Shown here: one piece after another, positions 18,201 to 25,307 of the stretch
Layout of the letters: each line of letters opens with the position of its first letter
Numbering within the stretch: the first letter of the stretch is position 1
From: Streptomyces alboniger
GTDB lineage: Bacteria; Actinomycetota; Actinomycetes; Streptomycetales; Streptomycetaceae
DNA length: 64,000 nt
Direction: 5' to 3'
NCBI RefSeq assembly: GCF_008704395.1
Contig: NZ_CP023695.1
Coordinates: forward strand, 1,488,001-1,552,000
The notes under the pieces: generated by a model
Seen by the model: only the letters and a program-made list of their open reading frames with translations
Database searches by the model: none
What the model was told of the DNA's origin: nothing
Position numbers and translations under genes: made by a program

Positions 18201-18267
18201 CGAACACCGCGAGCAGCCCCAACAGGACACCACCGACGGCCGCTCTTAAGCGCGTAGGAGATCTCAT
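15211..18267 (-). CDS. Secreted GH31-family glycosidase with NEW3 and NPCBM domains
   Basis: A 1018-residue exported glycoside hydrolase. Residues 1-33 are a Sec signal (basic start, hydrophobic core, AARA before the mature chain). A GH31 N-terminal beta domain is followed by the barrel, with probable nucleophile Asp360 (AKLDVAW) and acid/base Asp411 (WSGDQSGSW). After the barrel come beta domains, a NEW3-type domain at about 745-865 and a C-terminal NPCBM-type carbohydrate-binding domain at about 880-1018 (YEKGIGTHANSVIEV). GH31 enzymes act on alpha-glucosides, alpha-galactosides or alpha-xylosides; the sugar cannot be named here. No GGAGG is seen before the ATG. Confidence 0.88.
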   Translation of the reverse strand: MRSPTRLRAAVGGVLLGLLAVFAVPGGEAARAADETTTVGDVTGFDAEGGVYRLTAGAAVARVSFVSAETFRIELAPDGTFTDPTGKDIVLPQGKVPRTKWREKGDRYELSTSKVTLRAYKSPLRFALYRADGTRVWAETKGLTWTKDTTTQSLARGADEQFYGAGMQNGRGNTSHRGKKVEVSVDYEWNDGGHPNSVPFYLSTAGYGVFRNTYAPNTYDFAEPVTATAKEQRFDAYYFAGKGDDAAKDVIGQYTRLTGKPFLPPVYGMEIGDADCYLHNANRGERRTLDSLKVADGYVQHDMPNGWMLVNDGYGCGYEDLPETSKGLAERKMKMGLWTEDGLEKIAEQVKAGQRVAKLDVAWVGDGYKKALDGCKDAYKGIEDHSDARGFTWAPESWSGAQRCGVQWSGDQSGSWEYIRWQIPTYAGSTMSGLAYTTGDVDGIFGGSPKTYVRDLQWKMFLPVTMTMDGWAASDKQPFRYGEPYTSINRRYLKLHESLLPYLYSYAHEATKTGVGAVRPLALEYPDDPKAPTDAAKYEFLTGEDFLVAPVYKDTATRDGIYLPKGTWTDYWSGRIYRGPTTVDGYSAPLDTLPLFVRGGASVPMWPGGIRSYEDREADSPLAWDIYPQGKSSFELYEDDGVTRRHRAGEYATQRADVRAPRSGAGDVSVRIGASEGEFKGKQSSRPYAFTLHTGDAPSRVELDGRALPRLASKGAYEKAGRGWFYDRDDRGGVVKVKTPSLRTGRAFELTLDDTSAVGGAVPGAAATVGVPAGQELGAGTPGKVAVDVTAGTKDATDVDVTLDAPGGWTVAATKTGRIPAGTTRRVEVAVTPPKGADPGEQPLTATARYRSAGQDRTALQRFALGVMPEAPGKDTWASDMVWLKSTNGYGPAERDRSNGESGAGDGRTLTLAGKTYEKGIGTHANSVIEVYPGGRCSAFTADVGIDDEINGYGEVAFSVEADGKVLWTSPKVTGASATVPVDVDVRGARHVELKVTDTNGSRSGDHADWAAARFTCA

Positions 18268-18314
18268 GCGGGAGGTCTAGCGCGTCAACGGGCCCCGGGG
18301 CCATGGACTTTACT

Positions 18315-18343
18315 GGGCCGCTCCTGGACTTCCGGAGCGGCCC
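18315..18343 (-). terminator. Hairpin in the mshC-GH31 gap
   Basis: Perfect 10-bp stem (GGGCCGCTCC / GGAGCGGCCC) with a 9-base loop, about 100 bases after the mshC stop and before the GH31 start. It probably ends mshC-cluster transcripts. Confidence 0.6.
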
Positions 18344-18383
18344 GTGCAAGGTGCGGACCCAAGCCCGCCGGGACGAGAATCAA

Positions 18384-18412
18384 AGCCCGTCCGGCGATTG
18401 AGGACGAGCCCG
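18384..18412. repeat. Dispersed Streptomyces-type intergenic repeat, copy 1
   Basis: A 29-base intergenic sequence containing CCGTCCGGCGATTGAGGACG, which I recognise from memory as abundant downstream of Streptomyces genes. A second copy with 25 of 29 matching bases lies at 50857-50885. Function unknown. Confidence 0.6.
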
Positions 18413-18440
18413 AAGGGCGACAGACCGAGCCGACGCAGAC

Positions 18441-19670
18441 CTACAGGGCCACGCCGAGCAACGCGTCGACGGCCCGCGACACCACCCCGGGCGCCCCCTC
18501 GTCCGTACCGCCCTCGGCATCCTGAAGACCGACCCAGCGATCGACGGCGGCCAGCGCGGCCGGCGCGTCCAGGTCGTTGGCGAGAGCCTCCCGCATCTCC
18601 TCGACGACCGCCTCGGCGGCGGGCCCGTCAGGGCGGGACACGGCCGCGCGCCAGCGCCCGAGCCGCTCGACGGCCTCGGTGAGGACGGAGTCGGTCCACT
18701 CCCAGTCCGCGCGGTAGTGGTGCGCGAGGAGGGCGAGGCGGATGGCCGCGGGGTCGACGCCGTCGCGCCGCAGCTTCGAGACGAAGACGAGGTTGCCCTT
18801 GGACTTGGACATCTTCGCGCCGTCCAGGGCGACCATGCCCGCGTGGACGTAGGCCTTGGCGAAGGGGTACTCGCCGGTCAGCGCCTGGGCGTGCGAGGCG
18901 CCCATCTCGTGGTGCGGGAAGGCGAGGTCGGAGCCGCCGCCCTGCACGTCGAAGCCCATGCCCAGGTGGTCGAGGGCGATGGCCACGCACTCGATGTGCC
19001 AGCCGGGCCGCCCGCGCCCGAGGGATGCACCGTCCCAGCTCGGCTCGCCCTCGCGGGCCGCCATCCACAGCATCGGGTCGAGCGGGTTCTTCTTGCCCGG
19101 CCGCTCCGGGTCGCCGCCGCGCTCGGCGGAGAGCAGCTTCATGGCGGCGGCGTCGAGCCCGGACACCTCACCGAAGTGCGGGTCGGACTCCACGGAGAAG
19201 TAGACGTCGCCCTCCAGTTCGTAGGCGGCGCCCATGTCCCTGAGGCGTTCGACGAGCGGCACGATGCCGGGTATCGCCTCGACGGCTCCGATGTAGTGCT
19301 GCGGCGGCAGGAGCCGCAGCGCGGTCATGTCCTCGCGGAACAGAGCGGTCTCGCCCTCGGCGAGCTCGACCCAGTCCTTGCCGTCACGGTTGGCGCGTTC
19401 CAGGAGCGGGTCGTCCACGTCGGTCACGTTCTGGACGTAGTGAACCTGCCGCTTGGTGTCGAGCCACACGCGCTGCACGAGGTCGAACGCGTTGTAGGTC
19501 GCCGCGTGACCCATGTGGGTCGCGTCGTACGGAGTGATGCCGCAGACGTAGATACGGGCGACGGGACCGGGGTCGAGGGTGACGAGTCCACCGGTCGCGG
19601 TGTCGTGGATCCGGAGGTCGCGGCCCTTGCCAGGAAGGGCGGGGACCTCAGAAGCGGGCCAGGCATGCAT
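18441..19670 (-). CDS. mshC: Cysteine:GlcN-Ins ligase of mycothiol synthesis
   Basis: A 409-residue class I aminoacyl-tRNA-synthetase-like ligase that joins cysteine to the 1-D-myo-inosityl glucosamine precursor using ATP, the third step of mycothiol synthesis. It has the HIGH-like HMGH at 52-55, KMSKS at 286-290 and zinc/cysteine-site residues Cys43 (YVCGIT) and the WHIECVAIA segment. It is shorter than CysS and lacks the tRNA-binding tail, which separates it from cysteinyl-tRNA synthetase. It lies downstream of the kinase-like gene (124-base gap) on the same strand. The start ATG carries the typical MHAWP opening. Confidence 0.95.
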   Translation of the reverse strand: MHAWPASEVPALPGKGRDLRIHDTATGGLVTLDPGPVARIYVCGITPYDATHMGHAATYNAFDLVQRVWLDTKRQVHYVQNVTDVDDPLLERANRDGKDWVELAEGETALFREDMTALRLLPPQHYIGAVEAIPGIVPLVERLRDMGAAYELEGDVYFSVESDPHFGEVSGLDAAAMKLLSAERGGDPERPGKKNPLDPMLWMAAREGEPSWDGASLGRGRPGWHIECVAIALDHLGMGFDVQGGGSDLAFPHHEMGASHAQALTGEYPFAKAYVHAGMVALDGAKMSKSKGNLVFVSKLRRDGVDPAAIRLALLAHHYRADWEWTDSVLTEAVERLGRWRAAVSRPDGPAAEAVVEEMREALANDLDAPAALAAVDRWVGLQDAEGGTDEGAPGVVSRAVDALLGVAL

Positions 19671-19793
19671 GCCCTGAGCCTAACCGGACGGGGCGTCCGC
19701 ATACGAGTGGGGATCATCGAATGGTGGCCGGAGGCGCTCCGAACGTGGCCGGCGGGGCTCCGAGGGGCTCGACGGGCGGCCGCTCCGAGGGCC

Positions 19794-20615
19794 TCAGACG
19801 GGCGGCCAGGGGATCGCGGGCCACTCGCCGGACGGCTCGGGGTGGCGCCCGGACGCGAGGAGGGACCCCACCCGCGCGCGCAGTGCCTCGATCTCCGCGG
19901 CCGTGATGAGCCCGGCGAGCCTTTCGGCGAGGGCGGCGCCCTCCTTGAGCGCGTCCCGCAGGCCCTGGAGGACCTGGACGGCCTCCCCGGTCAGCGGCTC
20001 CCCCGCCCACCCCCACAGCAGCGTGCGCAGCTTGTCCTCGGCGTTGAAGGTGACGCCGTGGTCGATGCCGTAGAGGCGTCCGTCCGCGGCCAGCAGATGG
20101 CCGCCCTTGCGGTCGCCGTTGTTGATCACCGCGTCGAGGACCGCGAGCCGCCGCAGCCGGGCGTCGTCGGCGTGGACGAGCAGTGCGGTGCGCTCCTCGT
20201 CGACCTGGGCGCGCCCGACCGCCTTCCAGCCGTCGTCGGGCTCGTCGCCGTCGACCAGGGCGAGCAGCGCCTCGTCCCCGGAGGGCTCGATCCACAGCTG
20301 GCACATGCCCCGGCCGTAGGGCCCGTCGCGCAGGACGGTGGGCGGCACGAGGTCCCAGCCGGTGGCCCGCGACACCTCGTACGCGGCGACCTCGCGCTGC
20401 GCGAGCGTGCCGTCGGGGAAGTCCCACAGCGGCCGCTCCCCGGCGACCGGTTTGTAGACGCAGGCGGCTTCCTCGCCCTCGTACGCGACCGTGCAGTAGA
20501 GCACCGCGTTCGAGGCCTCACGGATCTGCCCGCGCACGGTCAGCTCCCCGTGCGTGAGGAGCGTGACGGGGTCCGCGGTCACGCTCCCCGCCGGTATCCG
20601 TTCTGGCGCGGGCAT
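19794..20615 (-). CDS. PI3/4-kinase-like conserved actinobacterial protein (SCO1664 family)
   Basis: A 273-residue protein with a phosphatidylinositol-kinase-like fold: the catalytic-loop segment VINNGDRKGGHLL and the metal-binding IDHGVTF are present. This matches a family (TIGR03843, from memory) found with mshC, DUF3090 and a phosphatase across actinobacteria. The ATG at 20615 is preferred because GGAAGG lies 6 bases upstream; it overlaps the DUF3090 gene by 37 bases. A GTG at 20582 would give a 4-base overlap but has a badly spaced ribosome site. The substrate is unknown. Confidence 0.82.
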   Translation of the reverse strand: MPAPERIPAGSVTADPVTLLTHGELTVRGQIREASNAVLYCTVAYEGEEAACVYKPVAGERPLWDFPDGTLAQREVAAYEVSRATGWDLVPPTVLRDGPYGRGMCQLWIEPSGDEALLALVDGDEPDDGWKAVGRAQVDEERTALLVHADDARLRRLAVLDAVINNGDRKGGHLLAADGRLYGIDHGVTFNAEDKLRTLLWGWAGEPLTGEAVQVLQGLRDALKEGAALAERLAGLITAAEIEALRARVGSLLASGRHPEPSGEWPAIPWPPV

Positions 20616-21169
20616 ACGTGTCCTTCCGGGTCGAGCGGGAGGCTGCACAGCGGGCACGGCGGGCGGCCCGCGTTCACGACGTCGAGGGCGCGCTTGGCGA
20701 AGGCGCGGGCCTGCGCCCCGGTGAGGCGCACGCGCAGCATCGGCGGGCCGTTCTCCTCGTCCTGGAGGAGCCTTTCCTCGGCCTCTGCGAGGTCGTCCTC
20801 GGAGTCGGCGTCCAGTTCGACGAGGGCCTGTGCCTCGACGATCATCCGCTCCTCCTCGCCGTCCCAGGCGAGGGCCATCGTGCCGACGCGGAACTCCTCC
20901 TCCACCGGGGCGTCGAGGGGCGCGCTGTCGGTGATCTCGGCGGGCGCGACGGCCGGTACGGCGGCATTGCCCCCGCTGCGGCGCACGACCTCGTCGAGCA
21001 GCTCCTCCATGCGCTCGGCGAGCGCGGCCACCTGGGTCTTCTCCAGGGCGACGCTGGTCACCCTGACGCCCGCCGAGGCCTGCAAGAAGAACGTACGCCG
21101 TCCGGGCAGCCCGACCGTTCCCGCGACGAAACGCTCCGGGGGGTCGTAGAGGAACACCTGACGGGACAC
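20579..21169 (-). CDS. DUF3090 family protein
   Basis: A 196-residue protein beginning MSRQVFLYDPPERFVAGTVG, the standard opening of DUF3090. A Cys/His cluster near the end (CPLCSLPLDPEGHVC) could bind zinc. The GTG at 21169 has GGAG 7 bases upstream and is preferred to the longer frame from 21196. It overlaps the kinase-like gene and follows the phosphatase gene, in an arrangement conserved in actinobacteria beside mshC. No biochemical role is known to me. Confidence 0.88.
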   Translation of the reverse strand: MSRQVFLYDPPERFVAGTVGLPGRRTFFLQASAGVRVTSVALEKTQVAALAERMEELLDEVVRRSGGNAAVPAVAPAEITDSAPLDAPVEEEFRVGTMALAWDGEEERMIVEAQALVELDADSEDDLAEAEERLLQDEENGPPMLRVRLTGAQARAFAKRALDVVNAGRPPCPLCSLPLDPEGHVCPRQNGYRRGA

Positions 21170-21190
21170 GTCCTGTCTCCATTGGATCGA

Positions 21191-21230
21191 CTGCAAGAGG
21201 GGTGTTTCAACTGCAAGAGGGCTGCTTCAA
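21191..21230. repeat. Two tandem 20-bp repeats before the DUF3090 gene
   Basis: CTGCAAGAGGGGTGTTTCAA (21191-21210) is followed directly by a copy with two changes (21211-21230), in the 87-base gap between the phosphatase stop and the DUF3090 start. Read on the - strand each unit begins TTGAA, so they may be promoter or operator elements. Confidence 0.7.
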
Positions 21231-21256
21231 CCGCTTCACCCTACTGCGGGCGACGA

Positions 21257-21943
21257 TCACGGTGCGCCCGCACCGCCTCCCACCGTGGCGTCGCCGCCCG
21301 GAGGCACCTCCCGGGGCACGAGGGAGGCGAAGTCACCGGTGTCCCCGAGGCGTACGAGGAAGGGGCGCAGCCGGGTGTAACGGATGACGGTGACGGAACA
21401 GGGCTCTACGGAGATGCGCTGGAACAGATCGAGGTGCAGCCCGAGCGCTTCCGCGACGAGGGACTTGATGATGTCCCCGTGCGAGCACATCAGGTAGGCG
21501 GCGTCCTCGCCGTGCTCACGCTCCACGCGCGTGTTCCACTCGCGTACCGCCTCGGCGGCCCGCGTCTGCATGGCCCGCATGGACTCGCCGCCGGGGAACG
21601 CGGCGGCGGACGGGTGCTGCTGTACGACCTCCATCAGCGGCTCGTCGGCCAGCTCGGCGAGCTTGCGGCCCGACCAGTCTCCGTAGTCGCACTCGCCGAT
21701 GCGGTCCTCGGTGTGCGCCTGGAGCCCGGGGCGGGCCGCGAGCAGCGGCGCGACGGTCTCGCGGCAGCGCTGGAGGGGGCTCGTGACGACCTCGGCGAGG
21801 GGCACGGCGGCCAGCCGGGCGGGCAGCGCTGCGGCCTGTGCGGCGCCGCGCTCGTCGAGGGCCACGCCGGGGGTCCACCCGGCGAGCAGACCCGCGGTGT
21901 TGGCGGTGGAGCGTCCGTGCCGGACGAGGATCAGCGTGGGCAT
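21257..21943 (-). CDS. Histidine phosphatase (phosphoglycerate mutase-like)
   Basis: A 228-residue branch 1 histidine phosphatase. The catalytic signature LVRHGRSTAN is at about residues 5-14, the second arginine/Glu region is GGESMRAM, and the second His is in MCSHGDIIKSL. The family found in this mshC-linked cluster (MSMEG_4193-like) has no defined substrate. ATG 21943 is preferred to the frame from 22024, which would overlap the divergent corA. It is the first gene of the - strand cluster ending at mshC. Confidence 0.88.
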   Translation of the reverse strand: MPTLILVRHGRSTANTAGLLAGWTPGVALDERGAAQAAALPARLAAVPLAEVVTSPLQRCRETVAPLLAARPGLQAHTEDRIGECDYGDWSGRKLAELADEPLMEVVQQHPSAAAFPGGESMRAMQTRAAEAVREWNTRVEREHGEDAAYLMCSHGDIIKSLVAEALGLHLDLFQRISVEPCSVTVIRYTRLRPFLVRLGDTGDFASLVPREVPPGGDATVGGGAGAP

Positions 21944-21992
21944 ACGGTCCACCCTAAGTGCCGGGAAGGTGATACCTACGGGGTGACTGGGA

Positions 21993-22006
21993 ACACTGCG
22001 CAGTGT
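21993..22006. promoter_or_regulatory. 14-bp perfect palindrome over the corA start codon
   Basis: ACACTGCGCAGTGT is its own reverse complement and overlaps the GTG start of corA, in the 61-base divergent gap with the phosphatase gene. It could be an operator for both genes; chance is possible. Confidence 0.35.
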
Positions 22007-23003
22007 GATTGTCGACTGTGCCATTTACCGAGAGGGTCGTCGCCGCGAGGGCCCGCATGACTTCTCCGACGCCCTCGACGAGGCGCGGACCGCCGACGAG
22101 TCGTTCGTCTGGATCGGCCTGCACGAGCCGACGGAGGCGGAGTTCGACAAGGTCAGCGAGGAGTTCGGGCTGCACCCGCTGGCCGTGGAGGACGCCCTCA
22201 AGGCCCATCAGCGGCCCAAGCTGGAGGTCTACGACGACTCGCTGTTCATGGTCCTCAAGCCGGTCGTGTACGAGCCGGACAGCGACGCCGTCTCCTCCGG
22301 CGAGGTCATGATCTTCATGGGCGACTCCTTCGTGGTGACCGTCCGCCACGGGGAGGGCGCCCCGCTCGGCGCCGTACGCCACCGGCTCGAAGCCGACCCG
22401 GACGTCCTGAAGCACGGCCCCACCGCGGTCCTGTACTCGATCGCCGACGCCACCGTGGACCACTATCTGGAGGTCGCCGACGAGTTGCAGGCCGACCTGG
22501 AGGTCCTGGAGACGGAGGTCTTCTCACCGGACGGCGGCGGCTCGCGCCACACGGCGTCCCGGATCTACAACTTCAAGCGGCAGATCCTCGAATTCCGCCG
22601 GGCCACCGGCCCCCTGTCGCTGCCGCTGGCACGCCTCTCCGGAGCGGGCCCCTTCGGGCCGCCCGTGCCCTTCGTGGACGAGACGGCGCAGCCCTTCTTC
22701 CGGGACGTCAACGACCACCTGACGCGCGTCAACGAATCGGTGGAGGGCCTGGACCGCCTGGTCTCGGACATCCTGTCAGCGCATCTGGCGCAGATGAGCG
22801 TGCGGCAGAACGACGACATGCGCAAGATCTCGGCCTGGGCGGCGATGGCGGCGGTCCCCACGATGATCGCGGGGGTCTACGGCATGAACTTCGACCACAT
22901 GCCGGAGCTGCACTGGCGGTGGACCTACCCGGCGGTGATCGTCCTGATGGCCGTCCTCGAAGTAATCCTGTACCGCATGTTCAAACACCGGGGATGGATG
23001 TAG
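22005..23003 (+). CDS. corA: CorA-family divalent-cation transporter
   Basis: A 332-residue CorA-type channel for Mg2+ (or Co2+/Ni2+). A large N-terminal cytoplasmic alpha/beta and coiled-coil domain (1-270) is followed by two C-terminal helices; the pore signature YGMNF is at about 289-293 with a short MPEL loop, and the chain ends in basic residues. It starts at GTG 22005 (another GTG at 22003 is out of frame). No clear ribosome site. Its start lies within a palindrome. Confidence 0.9.
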   Translation: MIVDCAIYREGRRREGPHDFSDALDEARTADESFVWIGLHEPTEAEFDKVSEEFGLHPLAVEDALKAHQRPKLEVYDDSLFMVLKPVVYEPDSDAVSSGEVMIFMGDSFVVTVRHGEGAPLGAVRHRLEADPDVLKHGPTAVLYSIADATVDHYLEVADELQADLEVLETEVFSPDGGGSRHTASRIYNFKRQILEFRRATGPLSLPLARLSGAGPFGPPVPFVDETAQPFFRDVNDHLTRVNESVEGLDRLVSDILSAHLAQMSVRQNDDMRKISAWAAMAAVPTMIAGVYGMNFDHMPELHWRWTYPAVIVLMAVLEVILYRMFKHRGWM

Positions 23004-23049
23004 GGGACGTCCTGGTAGCGGACGCCCTCGTAGCGGACGCGGCCGGTAC

Positions 23050-23838
23050 CTAGGCGAATTCGGGGGCCGGGGCCGCGGGCCCGCCCAGGGCGTCGCGCCG
23101 CTCGGGGAGCTTCAGGGAGACCATCCGCCGCCAGCCGCCCATCCGCTCGTACGCGTACACGGCGTGGATGCCCGCCGCGAGCACCCTGCGCTTGGTGTGG
23201 GGCCAGGCCAGGATGTGCCCCATGCGGTCCATCACGGCGAGGCTCACATCGCGGTGGACGCGGATCTCGGCGAGCGCGCACTCGCGCAGGGTGCGCTGGA
23301 TGGTGTGGCCGTGACCGGCGGCGGCGAAGCGCAGCAACTCCTCGTGGCAGTACGCCAGGTGGTTGTCCTCGTCGTTCGAGATCATCCGGACCGCCCGGCC
23401 GAGGTCCGGGTGGTCGGCGAAGTTCTTGAGGAGCAGCCGCATCTGTTCGGAGGCGCGCTGCTCGGTGACCCTGCTGTGCGCGAGATACGTGACGACGTCC
23501 CGCACCGTCAGCGGCAGGTCGGACTTCAGCTGTTCGTGCGCGAGGCCGATGCCGTGCTTCTCCAGGAGCATCGTGTAGTCGGTCTCGTGCGGCACCTCGA
23601 CGGGCCGCAGGCCGCGCTTCTTCAGCAGCGCGTGGAAGATCCGGCCGTGCTTGTCCTCGTCCGCGCCGTGCCGGGCGATCTTGGGGGCGAGCGCGCGTTC
23701 GTCGGCCGGGACGAGCGCGGCGATGCGGCGGTTCTCCCAGCCTCCCTGGGCCTCGCCGCTGGCGGCGATGGAGCAGAAGAGCCGGAACGACTCGTCGTTG
23801 TCGAGGATCTCCTCGAAGACACCTCTGGCCGACAACAT
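23050..23838 (-). CDS. Ferritin-like di-iron domain protein
   Basis: A 262-residue mostly helical protein with carboxylate-histidine pairs expected of a di-iron four-helix bundle: ADEDKHGRIF near residue 65 and SNDEDNHLAYCHEEL near 155-169. The ATG opening MLSARGVFEE (23838) is chosen because GGAGG lies 8 bases upstream; an ATG 15 bases earlier overlaps that site. Members may be oxygenases, oxidases or rubrerythrin-like; no substrate can be named. It is monocistronic. Confidence 0.75.
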   Translation of the reverse strand: MLSARGVFEEILDNDESFRLFCSIAASGEAQGGWENRRIAALVPADERALAPKIARHGADEDKHGRIFHALLKKRGLRPVEVPHETDYTMLLEKHGIGLAHEQLKSDLPLTVRDVVTYLAHSRVTEQRASEQMRLLLKNFADHPDLGRAVRMISNDEDNHLAYCHEELLRFAAAGHGHTIQRTLRECALAEIRVHRDVSLAVMDRMGHILAWPHTKRRVLAAGIHAVYAYERMGGWRRMVSLKLPERRDALGGPAAPAPEFA

Positions 23839-24023
23839 CACTGACACCTCCATGCCCCGGTTCGCCCTGTATGCGAACCTCCGCGAGGAAGGAGTCAACG
23901 TGCGGGGTTCGCCCCGGAGCAACGGGCATACCGGCCGCCTCCGCCGAACGAATGACGGCGGCTGCGGCCATCAGGCGGTACAGGCCGTAACCGACGGGCC
24001 GCGTGACGCGTTGTGTCCCGTGA

Positions 24024-24065
24024 CGGCCGTGGCGGGGAAGACCCCCCGAGCCCCCACCACGGCCG
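24024..24065 (-). terminator. Hairpin after the LLM oxidoreductase gene
   Basis: Arms CGGCCGTGG (24024-24032) and CCACGGCCG (24057-24065) pair perfectly across a C/G-rich loop just after the LLM gene stop. The remaining bases up to 23839 hold the promoter side of the ferritin-like gene; nothing else is recognised. Confidence 0.55.
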
Positions 24066-24074
24066 CGGAAATCG

Positions 24075-25130
24075 TCAGGCCAGACCCGCCCGCTCCAGCG
24101 CCTCGGTACCGGCCCGCAGCGCGGCGATCCGCTCCTCCAGCGTGAAGCCGGCGGGCGACAGCGTGAGCGTGGTGACACCGGCCGCCGCGTAGGCCTGCAT
24201 CCGGTCGGCGATCCGCTCCACGGAGCCGAGCAGCGCCGTCGAGTCGATCAGCTGCTGCGGGATGGCTGCGGCCGCGCCCTCCTTGTCGCCCGCCAGGTAC
24301 TTGTCCTGGATCTCGGCGGCCTCCTTCTCGTACCCCATGCGCCGCGCGAGCTGGTTGTAGAAGTTCTGCTTGGGGCTGCCCATGCCGCCGACGTACAGCG
24401 CGGTGTAGGGCCGGAACATGTCCGCGAGGGCGTCGATCCGGTCGTCGCCGCCGACCGCGATCGGCAGGGTCGGGACGACGTCGAAACCGTCCATGGTCTT
24501 GCCGGCCTTCTCGCGCCCGGCGCGCAGGTGGCGCAGCGCGGTCTCCTCCAGGTGCTCGGCGGCCGGGAAGATCAGCAGGGCTCCGTCGGCGATCTCGCCG
24601 GTCTGCTCCAGGTTCTTCGGGCCGATCGCGGCGATGTACAGCGGGATGTGCTCGCGCTGGGGGTGGACGGTCAGCTTGAGGGGCTTGCCGGGGCCGCCGG
24701 GCAGCGGCAGCGTCCAGTGCTCCCCCTCGTGGGTGAGGCGTTCGCGGGCCATCGCCTTGCGGACGATGTCGACGTACTCGCGCGTGCGGGCCAGCGGCTT
24801 GTCGAACTTCACGCCGTACCAGCCCTCGGAGACCTGCGGGCCCGAGACACCGAGGCCGAGCCGGAACCGGCCGCCCGAGAGCGAGTCGAGGGTGGCGGCC
24901 GTCATCGCGGTCATCGCGGGCTGGCGCGCCGGGATCTGGAAGATCGCGGACCCGATGTCGATGCGCTCGGTCTGCGCGGCCACCCAGGACAGCACCGTCG
25001 CGGCGTCCGAGCCGTACGCCTCCGCCGCCCAGCAGACCGCGTAGCCGAGCCTGTCCGCCTCCTTGGCGACCGCGAGATTGTCCGCGTCCATCCCGGCGCC
25101 CCAGTAGCCGAGGTTGATACCGAGCTGCAT
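24075..25130 (-). CDS. F420-dependent LLM-class oxidoreductase
   Basis: A 351-residue luciferase-like monooxygenase-fold protein (opening MQLGINLGYWGAGMD) of the type that uses coenzyme F420 in actinobacteria. The FRLGLGVSGPQVSEGWYG segment (about 96-113) and the repeated barrel strands are typical. ATG 25130 with GGGGAT upstream is preferred to ATG 25157, which has only a distant AGGGAC. The substrate is unknown. It is divergent from the aldo-keto reductase across a gap with two DnaA-box-like sites. Confidence 0.88.
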   Translation of the reverse strand: MQLGINLGYWGAGMDADNLAVAKEADRLGYAVCWAAEAYGSDAATVLSWVAAQTERIDIGSAIFQIPARQPAMTAMTAATLDSLSGGRFRLGLGVSGPQVSEGWYGVKFDKPLARTREYVDIVRKAMARERLTHEGEHWTLPLPGGPGKPLKLTVHPQREHIPLYIAAIGPKNLEQTGEIADGALLIFPAAEHLEETALRHLRAGREKAGKTMDGFDVVPTLPIAVGGDDRIDALADMFRPYTALYVGGMGSPKQNFYNQLARRMGYEKEAAEIQDKYLAGDKEGAAAAIPQQLIDSTALLGSVERIADRMQAYAAAGVTTLTLSPAGFTLEERIAALRAGTEALERAGLA

Positions 25131-25239
25131 GGCCGATCCCCTAACCGCTGTACTCATGAGTAACGTCCCTGTGCCGGGGACTGTAGCGCGCGGACGCCCG
25201 ATCCGTCAGGGGCGCGGGAGGGGCCCGGGGGTGACCGGG

Positions 25240-25266
25240 TTCTCCACAGTCGCCGGTTTGTCCACA
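25240..25266 (+). promoter_or_regulatory. Two DnaA-box-like 9-mers
   Basis: TTCTCCACA (25240-25248) and TTGTCCACA (25258-25266) lie 18 bases apart in the same direction. TTGTCCACA is the preferred Streptomyces DnaA box as I remember it. The gap is the divergent promoter region of the LLM and aldo-keto reductase genes. Confidence 0.5.
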
Positions 25267-25307
25267 GGCCCGCCCGCCGCCGGGGCCCGGCCAGTAATCT
25301 CGCGCCC

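Noticed and set aside
18441..19670. Cysteinyl-tRNA synthetase
   Set aside because: HMGH/KMSKS motifs are shared, but the length (409), lack of the C-terminal tRNA-binding region and the actinobacterial neighbours fit MshC.
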